DNA from: Bog-756 sp963725275
Lineage (GTDB): Bacteria; Actinomycetota; Acidimicrobiia; Acidimicrobiales; RAAP-2
Length of the DNA: 64,000 bases
Direction: 5' to 3'
Assembly: GCA_963725275.1 (NCBI GenBank)
Contig: CAVRXS010000003.1
Span: forward strand, 62,001-126,000
Under the pieces are notes generated by a model. It ran no database searches and had not been told where the DNA came from. It saw only the letters and a program-made list of their open reading frames with translations. The translations under genes and the position numbers were made by a program. Positions within the stretch are counted from its first letter, which is position 1; each line of letters starts with the position of its first letter. This document shows, one piece after another, positions 1 to 10,461 of this stretch.

Positions 1-338
1 TGGGCGTCTACGGCTCAACACCGCCACCGGGTGGCTTCCACCGCGCGGACACCTCGGCGGCCCAGGCAGGCATCGACGCGTCGGCCGTCGAGGTCGCCCT
101 CGAGTCCGAGACGCGGGCCGTCGCCTCGGTCGTGGCGGCAACCGTGATCCGTGACCACGACGGCGCCGCTGCCGGCGCACCCGTCATCGCCGCGTTGCCC
201 GACGGACGTCGCATGGCCCTCGCCCCGGCCGACGAGGGAGTGGTCGCGTCCATGGGGACGTTGGACGTCCCCGGGTTGGTCGGGACGGAGCTGGTCGTCG
301 AGCCCGGTCCGGCGCGCTACCGTCTGGCGGAACACTGA
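1..338 (+). CDS. Thiolase-like acetyl-CoA acetyltransferase, C-terminal end (5' partial)
   Basis: The reading frame is already open at base 3 and ends at a TGA, so only the last ~111 residues are present. They begin with GVYGSTPPPGGF and continue into a beta-rich tail containing VIRDHDG, ALPDGRRMALAP and GLVGTELVVE. This resembles the extra C-terminal domain found on type-1 thiolase-like proteins of actinobacterial acyl-CoA metabolism. The catalytic thiolase domain lies outside the window, so activity cannot be judged. A crotonase gene follows 18 bases downstream on the same strand, which fits an acyl-CoA degradation operon. The family call rests on the tail only. Confidence 0.6.
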   Translation, partial: GVYGSTPPPGGFHRADTSAAQAGIDASAVEVALESETRAVASVVAATVIRDHDGAAAGAPVIAALPDGRRMALAPADEGVVASMGTLDVPGLVGTELVVEPGPARYRLAEH

Positions 339-356
339 CGCCATCAGGAGACCGCC

Positions 357-1127
357 ATGTCCGAACTGCTCCGCGAACGCAAGGGCCACATCGAGATCCT
401 CACCATCAACCGGCCCGAAGCGCGCAACGCCATCAACGGCGCCGTGTCCCGGGCCTTCGCCGCCGCCTTCGACGAGCTCGAGTCCGACGACGACTGCTGG
501 GTGGTCATCGTGACGGGCGCCGGAGACAAGGCCTTCAGCGCGGGGATGGACCTCAAGGCGTTCACCGCCGGCGAGGCCGGGGAGATCATGGGCGCCAAGG
601 GCGGCTTCGGGGGCATCGCCCAGCGCGACTTCGCCAAGCCGCTCATCGCCGCGGTCAACGGGTCGGCACTGGCCGGCGGGTGCGAGATCATGCTCTCCTG
701 CGACCTGGTGGTCGCCGTCGAGGAGGCCACCTTCGGCATCCCCGAGGTCAAGCGGGGACTGATGGCGGGGGCCGGCGGGCTCTTCCGGCTCCCCAAGCGG
801 CTCCCGGCGGCCATCGCCATGGAACTCGCCCTCACCGGCGACCCCATCGATGCCCGGCGGGCGCTCGAACTCGGGTTGATCAACCGGGTCGTGCCGGCCG
901 CCAGGTTGATGGAGGAGGCACTGAGCCTCGCCGGCACCATCGCCGAGAACGCTCCCCTGGCGGTGCGGGTGTCCAAGCGGGTGATGAAGCAGGCCGGAGA
1001 GCTTCCCGACGCCGAGGGCTGGGCCGTCAACAACGCAGCCGTGCCCGAGGTGTTCGGCTCGGCCGACGCGAGGGAGGGGCCGATCGCCTTCGCCGAGAAG
1101 CGCAAGCCCAACTGGTCGGGCAAGTAA
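357..1127 (+). CDS. Enoyl-CoA hydratase/isomerase (crotonase) family protein
   Basis: This 256-residue protein has the full crotonase fold. The oxyanion-hole stretch AFSAGMDLKAF lies around residues 59-69. Both acidic residues used by classical enoyl-CoA hydratases are kept: E110 in AGGCEIM and E130 in GIPEVKRG. It most likely hydrates a 2-enoyl-CoA to a 3-hydroxyacyl-CoA in fatty-acid or related acyl-CoA breakdown; the exact acyl group cannot be read from sequence. It follows the thiolase end by 18 bases, so the two probably share a transcript. The ATG start gives a normal family length. Confidence 0.9.
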   Translation: MSELLRERKGHIEILTINRPEARNAINGAVSRAFAAAFDELESDDDCWVVIVTGAGDKAFSAGMDLKAFTAGEAGEIMGAKGGFGGIAQRDFAKPLIAAVNGSALAGGCEIMLSCDLVVAVEEATFGIPEVKRGLMAGAGGLFRLPKRLPAAIAMELALTGDPIDARRALELGLINRVVPAARLMEEALSLAGTIAENAPLAVRVSKRVMKQAGELPDAEGWAVNNAAVPEVFGSADAREGPIAFAEKRKPNWSGK

Positions 1128-1141
1128 CCGGCCGGCGTCAG

Positions 1142-1573
1142 GTGACGGTGCTGGCGGACGCCACCCCCACCCTCTCGGCAGGGCTCGACGGCTTCCGGCT
1201 CATCCTGCACGTCCTGGCCGCCACCGTCTGGGTGGGTGGGCAGTTCACGGTGGCCGGCCTCCTCCCGACCATCCGCACCCTCGGGGATGACGCGCCGAAG
1301 AAGGTGGCCAGAGCACTCGGCCGGTTGCTGTGGCCGGCCTACGCCCTGCTCATCGTGACCGGGTTCTGGAACATCGGCGCCCTCGAGGTCAAGAACGCCT
1401 CGACCGCCTGGCGAACCGTGCTCTGGATCAAGATCGGCGTGGTGCTCCTCGCCGGGGTGGCCGTCTTCCTCCACCAGCGGTCGACCTCGCGGACCGGCCT
1501 GGCCGTCTGGGGAGCCGTCGGGGCGCTCTCCTCGGTGGCCGCCGTCTGCCTGGGCGTCTTCCTGGCCGGCTGA
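1142..1573 (+). CDS. Small four-helix membrane protein, CopD-like
   Basis: The GTG start lies 15 bases after the crotonase stop and gives 143 residues with about four hydrophobic helices. The first helix carries LILHVLAATVWVGGQ, and a later helix reads ALLIVTGFWNIGAL. The pattern of a histidine and WVGG in the first helix resembles the CopD/DUF-type membrane domain seen in copper-resistance and heme-related membrane proteins. I cannot assign a substrate. Upstream in-frame sequence has no hydrophobic character and overlaps the crotonase, so this start is preferred. Confidence 0.6.
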   Translation: MTVLADATPTLSAGLDGFRLILHVLAATVWVGGQFTVAGLLPTIRTLGDDAPKKVARALGRLLWPAYALLIVTGFWNIGALEVKNASTAWRTVLWIKIGVVLLAGVAVFLHQRSTSRTGLAVWGAVGALSSVAAVCLGVFLAG

Positions 1574-1727
1574 GCCATCGGGTGCCTGCGGGCCGGCTGG
1601 GCGATCGGGTGCCGACCGTCATCCGCGGGCGGGTCGGCGACGAAGAACCTCGTAGCTGCGGCGTGCGCAGCGGGCGACGCCGTGCAGGTCTAACCTGGGC
1701 CCAGCAGTCGACAAGGGAGACGGTGCC

Positions 1728-2024
1728 GTGCCATTCAGCCCTCCAGCAGACCTCTTCGGAGAACAAGGCATCATCGTCCTCGTCGTGATCGCCGTCGTCC
1801 TGTTCGGCTCCACCCAGATCCCGAAACTGGCCCGGTCACTCGGCTCCGCCCAGAAGGAGTTCAAGAAGGGGCTCGACGAGGGAGCCAAGGGTGACGGCAC
1901 CGAGACCCAGTCCCTTGCCGAGGCCAGCCCCCCGCCGGCCGTGCAAGCACCTCCCGCGGCACAGCCCCAGGACGGGGTTCCCGTCCCACCCACCGCGGAC
2001 GGGACGCCGGGCGCCAATCCCTGA
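1728..2024 (+). CDS. tatA: Sec-independent protein translocase subunit TatA
   Basis: The 98-residue product has the TatA architecture: one N-terminal membrane helix (GIIVLVVIAVVLFG), a short hinge, then the amphipathic helix IPKLARSLGSAQKEFKKGLDE, followed by a Pro/Ala-rich disordered tail. TatA oligomers form the pore-like element of the twin-arginine pathway that exports folded proteins; the Rieske protein QcrA encoded nearby is a typical Tat client. The GTG start is supported by an AAGGGAG ribosome-binding site 8 bases upstream. A TAACCT -10-like hexamer at 1691-1696 could give a short leader. tatC is not in the window. Confidence 0.9.
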   Translation: MPFSPPADLFGEQGIIVLVVIAVVLFGSTQIPKLARSLGSAQKEFKKGLDEGAKGDGTETQSLAEASPPPAVQAPPAAQPQDGVPVPPTADGTPGANP

Positions 2025-2036
2025 CCACCCGGGACG

Positions 2037-2720
2037 GTGCCGACAGAGCCGGGCAGTGACCAGGACCAGGCGCGTACCCGGCGCTGGATCCCCTTCCCCT
2101 TCCTCCAGGCGGGCGAACTCGGCCTCGCCCTCTCCTTCGCCGTGCTCTCGGTCCACGTGCACAACCCCGTCCTGCTGCTCGCTGCCGCCGGTCTCGTCAC
2201 ACTGCTCGCGCTGACCGCGGACGGACCGTTCGGCGTCCTCCGGATCTGCGGACGGCGCCTCCACGTCCACCTGGTGGCGGTGACGGCCGTGCTCATCGCC
2301 TTCGCCCCGCTGCTCCCGGCCCTCCGCCCTGACATCGAAGGCATCCTGGTGACCACGTTCGGAGCGGTCGGCCTGCTCCGGCTCTCCACGCTCACCCGCG
2401 TCCAGGGGCCGGTCGGTTCCGGACAGCGGCGGACCCGGGGGAACGCCCCGGTCATCGACGCAACGGCCACAGTGTCATCGCCGGTGGCAACGGCAGGCCC
2501 GGACCCGACAGCGGCGGCGCCGACGGGCCCGGCGCGGGAGTCCGCCCTCTACCGGACGGGGCGCGCCGCCGGCGTGGCCTCGACCGCCGGACGCCGGGTG
2601 GTCGAGCGCAACCGGCCCGAGGTCGAGGCGCAGGTCCGCCGCGGCCTGCGGAAGGCCGGACGCACGGTCGGGCGCCGGACGTCGGGGACATCGGGTGCGC
2701 CCGAGGACCCCTCGCCCTGA
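2037..2720 (+). CDS. Hypothetical membrane protein with basic disordered C-terminus
   Basis: A GTG start 12 bases after tatA gives 227 residues. The first ~125 residues contain about four hydrophobic stretches in two hairpins (GELGLALSFAVLSVHVHNPV, LLLAAAGLVTLLAL, VHLVAVTAVLIAFAPLL, GILVTTFGAVGLL). The rest is Ala/Thr/Pro-rich and ends in an arginine-rich region with repeated RR dipeptides. I recognise no family. Its position between tatA and the oxidase operon suggests co-transcription with tatA, but says little about function. Confidence 0.6.
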   Translation: MPTEPGSDQDQARTRRWIPFPFLQAGELGLALSFAVLSVHVHNPVLLLAAAGLVTLLALTADGPFGVLRICGRRLHVHLVAVTAVLIAFAPLLPALRPDIEGILVTTFGAVGLLRLSTLTRVQGPVGSGQRRTRGNAPVIDATATVSSPVATAGPDPTAAAPTGPARESALYRTGRAAGVASTAGRRVVERNRPEVEAQVRRGLRKAGRTVGRRTSGTSGAPEDPSP

Positions 2721-2852
2721 AGCTTCCGGCGCTTCATGAGGACGCCCTCGGGGACAGGGGTGCGACCGGCGAGATTGCACCTCGTTGAACAGGCAATTTG
2801 CCGTCCGCGGGGCAGGGTGGTTCTCAACTTCTAATTCTGCTCCCGACCCCAC

Positions 2853-2858
2853 TAGTCT
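2853..2858 (+). promoter_or_regulatory. Putative -10 element of a leaderless ctaC promoter
   Basis: TAGTCT fits the actinobacterial TAnnnT -10 pattern and ends 7 bases before the ctaC GTG. Transcription would then start at or next to the start codon, and no ribosome-binding site is visible there. A -35 box is not obvious. This is inference from spacing alone. Confidence 0.4.
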
Positions 2859-2865
2859 GACCGCC

Positions 2866-3827
2866 GTGAACGCCTTCACAAACGGACCGTCGGCCGTCCC
2901 CGACACGCGTGACCGGTCTTCCGGAGGGCGCTCCGAGCAGCAGGCGCCGCCGGCTCCCCGGCGGAAGCGATGGATGGTCGGCCTCGTGGTGGCGGTCCCG
3001 CTGGCGCTGGCCGGATGCAACATGTACCCCACCTACGGAGCGAGCCGAGGGGTCACCACCCAGGGGCAGGAGACGTTCAAGCTCTACTCGGGGATGATGA
3101 CCACCGGGATCATCGTCGGGGGCTTCGTCGGCCTGCTCATCATCTGGACGCTCTTCCGGTATCGCCGGCGCTCGGAGGAGATGCCCACGCAATTCCACGA
3201 GAACGTCCCGGTCGAGGTCCTCTACACCGGGATCCCGATCATCATCGTGGCCGTCCTCTTCTGGTTCACCGTCCTCACCGAGAACAACGTGGACGCGACC
3301 GTCCCGGTCAACGCCACAGCGACCGCCACGGGCAAGCCGATCGTCGACGTCAGGGTCACCGCCTTCCAGTGGGGCTGGCGCTTCGACTACCCGAACCTCA
3401 ACGTCGGGGTCGCCGGCGAGACCACCAACGGCCCCGACAACCACGGTCCGCAGATGGTGCTCCCGGTCGGCGAGACCGTGCAGATCACCCTGGTCTCCAA
3501 CGACGTCATCCACGGCTTCTACCTGCGTGACTTCAACTTCAGCCGCTATGCCCTTCCCGGGGTGGTCAACTACTTCGACTTCAACGTGGTCAAAACGGGC
3601 ACCTTCTTCGGGCAGTGCACCCAGATCTGCGGGCTCTACCACTCGGAGATGCTGTTCAGCGTGCGCGCGGTGACCCCGGCGCAGTTCACCCAGTGGGCGC
3701 ACGCCGAGGTCGCGGCCGGCCACACCCTGGGGCGGTCGGGCATCCCGGCCAATGACACGCCACCCCTCGAGACCCACGTGACCCCGTCCAATGCTCTCGC
3801 CGCGCCCTCCTCGGAGAAGGGTTCCCT

Positions 3828-3831
<4 letters not shown>
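2866..3831 (+). CDS. ctaC: Cytochrome c oxidase subunit II (aa3 type)
   Basis: Subunit II accepts electrons from the bcc complex at its binuclear CuA centre and passes them to heme a in CtaD. From the GTG start the protein has 321 residues. It shows a lipoprotein-type signal (LALAGC, Cys51), two membrane helices (about 76-98 and 120-137), and an external cupredoxin domain. CuA ligands are visible as H216 (DVIHGF), C251, C255, H259 and M262. Between the two cysteines the usual Glu is Gln (CTQIC), which would alter the Mg-binding side chain at the subunit I interface. The stop overlaps the ctaD start (ATGA). A longer upstream start would add a non-signal-like extension. Confidence 0.93.
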
Positions 3832-5578
<1,747 letters not shown>

Positions 5579-5582
<4 letters not shown>

Positions 5583-5974
5583 GGGTCAACGGGCTGTTCC
5601 TCGGTGGCCTCGGCGTGTTCTTCGGGATCATCGGCGCCGTGTACTGGTTCACCAGCTACGAGGACGCCGGGTTCCTCATGCTCATGGGGACGATGCTGCT
5701 CGGCCTCCTCCCCGGCAGCTACTACTTCTGGTGGTCGCGGCACACGAGGAAGCCCCTCGACGGCGACGAGCCCAACGCCGACGTCGACGAGGGCGCAGGC
5801 GTCATCGAATCCTTCCCCGCATCGAGCATCTGGCCGTTCCTGTTGGGGATGGCCGCACTCTTCGCCACGCTCACCTTCGCGTTCGGGCTCTGGATGGCCC
5901 CGATCGCGATCGCGCTCGGGCTGTCCGCCATCATCGGCGCGACCGTGGAGAGCCGGCGCGGGGGCACCGTCTGA
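5579..5974 (+). CDS. ctaF: Cytochrome c oxidase subunit IV (actinobacterial type)
   Basis: The ATG overlaps the ctaD stop. The 131 residues show four membrane helices arranged as two hairpins, the pattern of the small actinobacterial subunit IV that packs against CtaD. Recognisable elements are the N-terminal LFLGGLGVFFGIIGAVYWF, the loop GSYYFWWSRHTRKPL and SSIWPFLLGMAALFATLTFAFG. The subunit has no redox centre and is thought to stabilise the complex. It closes the plus-strand oxidase operon; the next genes are on the other strand. Confidence 0.85.
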
Positions 5975-5991
5975 CCCTGCCGGGCAGCTGC

Positions 5992-6510
5992 TCAGACCAC
6001 CCCCGGCGGAAGGTAGTAGGCGTTGAACGGTGCATCCCTCACCTCTATGGCCTCCGCCAGGGTCGGGGTGCGCCGGGAGCCGGCCTCGAGGGCGTTGCGC
6101 GTGCCCAGGCGGTTGTTCTCGTAGACGAGTGCCTCGTCGGCTGCGCCGGGGGCGACCCATACCGCAGCGATGAGCAGCAGGTCGTCGACCAGGCCGGCGT
6201 CGACCACCCCGTCGACCACCGCCCAGAGCACCCCGGAGGCCACACCCGCCTGGGCCGCTCCCCAGGTGATGCCAGAGTGGCCCGGCCCCTCGAGAGCGGC
6301 CTTGTTGACGAAGAGGGTCATCGGCTTGGCAGGGATCCCGGGTCGCAGGGTGGTGAGAAAGGCGGCGTGGCCCGCCCGCGGGGTGGCGAGGGCGGTGGCC
6401 CAGGCCGTCTCGACCGGGCCCCCCTTGGCGCCGAGCACGGTGTTGAGATGTGCCGCCTCCGGGCCGGAGCCGACGAAGGCCTCCCCCACCTGGGTCACGA
6501 ACTCGGCCAT
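5992..6510 (-). CDS. Formaldehyde-activating enzyme (Fae) family protein
   Basis: The 172-residue product matches Fae along its length. It has the N-terminal VGEAFVGSGPEAAHL with the conserved His21, GPVETAWATALA, the basic/proline segment PAKPMTLFVNK, WGAAQAGVA, and the acidic-aromatic end ENNRLGTRNALEAG. In methylotrophs Fae condenses formaldehyde with tetrahydromethanopterin; some homologs act on other cofactors or are uncharacterised. No other tetrahydromethanopterin gene is visible here, so the cofactor is uncertain. Its start lies inside the end of the preceding oxygenase gene (16-base overlap), so the two are coupled. A ~27-residue tail ending APFNAYYLPPG extends beyond the core. Confidence 0.8.
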   Translation of the reverse strand: MAEFVTQVGEAFVGSGPEAAHLNTVLGAKGGPVETAWATALATPRAGHAAFLTTLRPGIPAKPMTLFVNKAALEGPGHSGITWGAAQAGVASGVLWAVVDGVVDAGLVDDLLLIAAVWVAPGAADEALVYENNRLGTRNALEAGSRRTPTLAEAIEVRDAPFNAYYLPPGVV

Positions 6511-7331
6511 ACCACCGGTGGGGACTCGTAGGGAACGCTCCGGCCGTAGCGGCTCTCACGGAGCAGCTCGCTGCCCACGGTGCCGGCCACCGTGTCGTAC
6601 GCCAGCAGCCCGACGTGTCGCGACCGGGCTCCGCCGATGGGGCTGACCCGGTGCAACGAGTTGCGGCCCTCGAAGACGAGGAGGGTGCCCGGGGTCATCG
6701 GCAGGACGACCACTCCGGAGCGGTCTCCGGACAGGGTGGCCGCCACTGCGTCGTAGCGCTCGTCGGCCGTAGAGCGGATCCGTGGCACGACCTCGAACTC
6801 GCCCCCCGTCTCGGCGGTCTGGATGGCCAGCGAGACCACGAAGTCGGTCTGGTCGAAGTGCCACTGCAGCTCGTCCCCGTCACCCATCGCAGCAAGATTG
6901 AGGGCACCGAAGGGATCGGCGTAGCGGTGGATTGGACCCCGGTCGAGCACGTCCTCCACCAGGTGGCGGAGCGGCTCCCACTCGTAGAGCCCGCGCAACA
7001 GCGAGTCAGAGGGCATGAGGTCGTAGGCCACGGCCCCGACTGCGTAGCGCCCCCAGGTCAGCCGCGGATGATCCTCGGGCAGGGTGAAGTCGGGGACCTC
7101 GAGATAGGCCGTACCCACCCCCTCCGAGTGGAAGGCACGTGTGGACAGCTCCTCCGCGTCGGCCACCAACGCTGCGATCCCGGAGGAGGTGAGGAAGCCG
7201 GACAGTTCGACCGCTCCCGTGGAGCACAGCTGTGACCGGGCACCGGCGACCAGGGCCCGGTACGCATCGCCATCCGCATCGTCCACCGGATACCGGCCGA
7301 GGTCGACCAGGTCCTCGGGGCGAAGCGCCAT
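6495..7331 (-). CDS. Fe(II)/2-oxoglutarate-dependent oxygenase-like protein
   Basis: This 278-residue protein shows the facial triad of the 2-oxoglutarate oxygenase fold: H158 and D160 in WHFDQTDF and H227 in NSLHRVSP, with R236 or R238 as the likely co-substrate anchor. The segment GGEFEVVPRIRS after the HxD motif resembles the BesD/HalD-like amino-acid hydroxylase/halogenase superfamily. Because Asp160 is present, a hydroxylase or demethylase is more likely than a halogenase. The substrate is unknown. It overlaps the downstream Fae gene, which would make sense if the reaction releases formaldehyde; that link is inference. Confidence 0.72.
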   Translation of the reverse strand: MALRPEDLVDLGRYPVDDADGDAYRALVAGARSQLCSTGAVELSGFLTSSGIAALVADAEELSTRAFHSEGVGTAYLEVPDFTLPEDHPRLTWGRYAVGAVAYDLMPSDSLLRGLYEWEPLRHLVEDVLDRGPIHRYADPFGALNLAAMGDGDELQWHFDQTDFVVSLAIQTAETGGEFEVVPRIRSTADERYDAVAATLSGDRSGVVVLPMTPGTLLVFEGRNSLHRVSPIGGARSRHVGLLAYDTVAGTVGSELLRESRYGRSVPYESPPVVWPSS

Positions 7332-7482
7332 GGGTGGCGATGGTAGCCCGACGCCGTCCCGTGACCCGCCGGATGGTCAGGCCCCTTGGCACTGCGGAGT
7401 TCCGCCCTCCCTTCTCGGGGCCGTTACTCAACTTGAGCGCACCGACGTCCGATAAGGACTACGAGCATTCAGCGGTGCAATC

Positions 7483-7944
7483 GTGCCGGTGGCCCGGGAG
7501 AGTGGTGTGCCCCAATTTCGAAGTGCACTTGCGTCAGCACTCGCTCAGCTTGCCGACGCAAACCGCGCGCTACGACTCCGTCTTGAGGAAAACGAGAGCC
7601 TCATTCGCAGAGCCGTGGCGCTGACGAGCGAGGGCGTGAGCACATCTGCGGTGCTCGAGGAGATCCCCGTCCATGCGGCACAGGTAGCCGCCGACGAAGC
7701 CATGATGGTCCTGTTCGACGCTCGAGACCGGGTACGCAAGGTCGTCATATGCGAGGGGCTCGAGGACGGAATGACCATCGAGCAACTTGCCGCAATGTTC
7801 CACGTGTCGCCGGATCTGATCAGCTCCTACGTAGCCGAGCGCTCCAACAAGTTCTCACCTGCAAGGGGTCGACCATCGGACGCTGACGAGCATCCCAGGC
7901 GACTCACGTATGTGGACGCAAAGGGTGCGGAGCGCGCCGGCTAG
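7483..7944 (+). CDS. Hypothetical protein with C-terminal helix-turn-helix-like segment
   Basis: About 153 residues from a GTG; other GTG codons nearby could be the true start. The first half is helical and charged (ALASALAQLADANRALRLRL), likely coiled-coil. Residues ~93-120 (GMTIEQLAAMFHVSPDLISSY) look like a helix-turn-helix of the kind that binds DNA or mediates protein contacts. No named family is recognised. It is divergent from the oxygenase/Fae pair, so it could regulate that pair, but nothing in the sequence proves it. Confidence 0.55.
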   Translation: MPVARESGVPQFRSALASALAQLADANRALRLRLEENESLIRRAVALTSEGVSTSAVLEEIPVHAAQVAADEAMMVLFDARDRVRKVVICEGLEDGMTIEQLAAMFHVSPDLISSYVAERSNKFSPARGRPSDADEHPRRLTYVDAKGAERAG

Positions 7945-7986
7945 GCGCGTCACATCAATCGGGACACCTCTGCCTGGACCCTGCCT

Positions 7987-8015
7987 CGGGCGGCTCTCGT
8001 GCCGCGGTCCGCCCG
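7987..8015. terminator. Possible bidirectional terminator hairpin
   Basis: A 7-bp perfect inverted repeat (CGGGCGG and CCGCCCG) encloses a 15-base loop in the short space between the ends of two convergent genes. There is no T-run, as is common for actinobacterial hairpins. Confidence 0.35.
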
Positions 8016-8017
8016 GG

Positions 8018-9502
8018 TCAGCGGATGACCCGGCGCACACCGGCGCCGGTGGCCAGCTCGGGTGGCACGAGGTCGATGTAGGTCGGGACCGGTACCGCCT
8101 CGAGCTCCTCGTGGCCGTCGCCCGGGCGGGGCTCGGAGGGAACCGTGGTGTACTCGCCGGTCGCGGTCCGGAGCACGACGACCGCGCGCTTCCGCTTTCC
8201 GACGCCCTCCGCCGCACGCATCTCGTTGCAGATCTTGAAGGTGAGGAAGTAGGCGATGACCGGCGCGATCGGGATGGCCAGCCGGAAGAACCAGAGCACG
8301 TCGATGAGCGGCAACTGCAGGAAGTTGGCCATCACGTCGGTCGACGATGCGAAGAAGGTCATGCCGAGCAGGGTCAGCATGGCCGCACCGGCAGCGGTGC
8401 GCTTCGGACGGTCGCGAGGCCGGTCCAGCAGGTTGTGGTAGGCGAGATCCTTCGTGTAGCGGGACTCGATGAACGGCCACACCAACAGGATGTTGAAGAT
8501 GAGACCGGGGAAGATCACCGCCGGCAGCAAGACCTCCAAGGGGATGGTGTGGCCCCAGCCGACCCACTCCCAGCTGGGCATGACCCGGAGCGCCCCGTCC
8601 AGCCATCCCATGTACCAGTCGGGTTGGACCGCGTAGGAGATCTGGTAGGGCTCGTACTGTCCGAACTGCCAGATCGGGTTGATCTGGGCGAAGCCGCCGA
8701 GCAGGAAGATCACCGCGGTCGTCATGAAGAGGAACCCGGTGGTCTTGGCCATGAAGGTCGGGAACATGGGCGAGCCGATCACGTTGTGCTCGGTGGCGCC
8801 GTTGCCCTTGAACTGGGTGTGCTTCTGTTTGACCAGGAGGCCGAGATGGGCGGCGAGCAGTCCGATGAGGATGAGCGGCACGATGAGGATGTGGATCAGG
8901 TAGAAGCGCGGGATGATCACCCCGCTGCCCGGGTAGTTGCCACCGAAGAGGAAGAAGGCCAGGTACGTGCCCACCAACGGGATCGACTCGATGATCGAGT
9001 AGGCGATGCGGATCCCGGTCCCCGAGACCAGGTCGTCGGGGAGCGAGTACCCGAGGAACCCGTTGACGATCCCGAGGATGAGCATCGACACCCCGACGAT
9101 CCAGTTGAACTCTCGGGGCTTGCGGAAGGCGCCGGTGAAGAACACCCGCGCCATGTGCACGGCGATGGACCCGAGGAAGATGTCCGCCGCCCAGTGGTGG
9201 GCCTGGCGCATGAGGAGTCCCGAGCGGACATCGAAGGAGAGCCCGACCGTTGAGGCGTAGGCCTCCGAGACCTTCTCGCCCCGCAGCGGGAGGTAGCTCC
9301 CGTGGTAGACGATCTCTTGGGCAGAGGGGATGAAGTAGAGGGAGAGGAAGATCCCGGTCACGATCAGGACCACGAACGAGTAGAGGGCGATCTCCCCGAG
9401 CATGAACGACCAGTGGTCGGGGAAGATCTTGTCGAGGAAGGTCCGGCCACCCTTGGCGATGCCCAGGCGGTCGTCGAGCCAGCGGAGGGACTTGTCGATC
9501 AT
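8018..9502 (-). CDS. qcrB: Cytochrome bc1 (bcc) complex cytochrome b subunit
   Basis: Menaquinol oxidation and transmembrane electron transfer in the bcc complex take place in this 494-residue membrane subunit. Heme b ligands are seen as H102/H116 (RQAHHWAADIF, AVHMARVF) and H204/H219 (YLIHILIVP, AAHLGLLV). The quinol-site motif is PDWY, the form usual in actinobacteria instead of PEWY. The N-terminus starts at MIDKSLRW; a longer frame upstream is out-of-frame sequence of qcrA. Its start overlaps the qcrA stop (ATGA). The C-terminal ~60 residues are a cytoplasmic extension. Confidence 0.95.
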   Translation of the reverse strand: MIDKSLRWLDDRLGIAKGGRTFLDKIFPDHWSFMLGEIALYSFVVLIVTGIFLSLYFIPSAQEIVYHGSYLPLRGEKVSEAYASTVGLSFDVRSGLLMRQAHHWAADIFLGSIAVHMARVFFTGAFRKPREFNWIVGVSMLILGIVNGFLGYSLPDDLVSGTGIRIAYSIIESIPLVGTYLAFFLFGGNYPGSGVIIPRFYLIHILIVPLILIGLLAAHLGLLVKQKHTQFKGNGATEHNVIGSPMFPTFMAKTTGFLFMTTAVIFLLGGFAQINPIWQFGQYEPYQISYAVQPDWYMGWLDGALRVMPSWEWVGWGHTIPLEVLLPAVIFPGLIFNILLVWPFIESRYTKDLAYHNLLDRPRDRPKRTAAGAAMLTLLGMTFFASSTDVMANFLQLPLIDVLWFFRLAIPIAPVIAYFLTFKICNEMRAAEGVGKRKRAVVVLRTATGEYTTVPSEPRPGDGHEELEAVPVPTYIDLVPPELATGAGVRRVIR

Positions 9503-10461
9503 GGGCGCTCCCAGAACCCGGGGCCGACCGGCTGGTCGAACCGCCCGTTCGCCCGAAGGTACCCGAGGGTGTCCACCGTGATGGGGAGCTGCGGGAGCGG
9601 GCGGGGCGCTGGGCCGAACTCGGGAATGCATCCGGCCCGCACGTTGAAGATGGACTGGTGGCACGGACAGACCAGCTGCTGGGTCTGCTCCTGGTAGAGG
9701 CCGACCGGGCAGCCGAGGTGGGTGCAGAGCTTCGAGTAGGCCACATACCCGCGGACACCCCAGCTGGTCCTGCCCGGCGGGGCGATGTAGAGGGGTGGCT
9801 CGTTCGGGCCGATGTCAGCGAGCCGGATGAGGATGACCTGGTCGGGCGATGCGCCCTCGAAGCCGGGGGGGAAGACGGTGAGCACCCCGCCCACCTCGAG
9901 GTCGTCGACGGTGATCGCTCGTCCGTCGACCGTGACCAGCTTCATTCCCTTCACCCAGTTGCTCGCGAAGAGCGAGTTGCTGGTGTCGAACGGGACCTTG
10001 GTGGGCTTGGGTCCGAGCGACCGCAGCAGCGGGAAGAGGAGGACGATGCCCATCGCGGTCGATCCGACCGCGAAGAGCCCGCCGAGGAGCTTGCGCCGCT
10101 TGAGGACCATGCCGCCGCGCTCGACGACCGCCGCGGTCATGGCCTCCCGCTCGGCCTCGGTCGAGTGGAACTCGTGGCGTTCCTCCACGAAGGGTCCCTG
10201 CGGCATGAGGTACTTGCCCCAGGCGGTCACCCCGAATCCGAGAGCCAGCAGGCCGACCCCGAGGGTGACCGCCTGCCACTGGGTGTTGGCTTCGACCCAG
10301 TAGGCCACGCCGAAGCCGATGAACCCGGCAAACCCGACCGCCATCGCGACGGCCGCCACCAGCTCCGCGCGGTCGGGGTGCTTCGCGTACGGCTGCAGAT
10401 GGCCGTCGTCGAGTGCTGCGGGGGGCAGCGGGCCGTCGAGGCGCGAACCGTTGCCGCTCAT
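9499..10461 (-). CDS. qcrA: Rieske iron-sulfur subunit of the bcc complex
   Basis: Electrons from menaquinol pass through this 320-residue protein's 2Fe-2S cluster to the diheme cytochrome QcrC. The cluster motifs are CTHLGC (C246, H248) and CPCH (C265, H268), with C251 and C267 as the disulfide pair. Three hydrophobic segments precede the cluster domain (about 31-53, 64-82, 126-146), the actinobacterial three-helix form, and KRRK just before the third helix is a Tat-like basic signal. The ATG start overlaps the proper qcrC stop. Because of the qcrC frameshift, the qcrC frame reads straight into this gene without a stop. Confidence 0.93.
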   Translation of the reverse strand: MSGNGSRLDGPLPPAALDDGHLQPYAKHPDRAELVAAVAMAVGFAGFIGFGVAYWVEANTQWQAVTLGVGLLALGFGVTAWGKYLMPQGPFVEERHEFHSTEAEREAMTAAVVERGGMVLKRRKLLGGLFAVGSTAMGIVLLFPLLRSLGPKPTKVPFDTSNSLFASNWVKGMKLVTVDGRAITVDDLEVGGVLTVFPPGFEGASPDQVILIRLADIGPNEPPLYIAPPGRTSWGVRGYVAYSKLCTHLGCPVGLYQEQTQQLVCPCHQSIFNVRAGCIPEFGPAPRPLPQLPITVDTLGYLRANGRFDQPVGPGFWERP

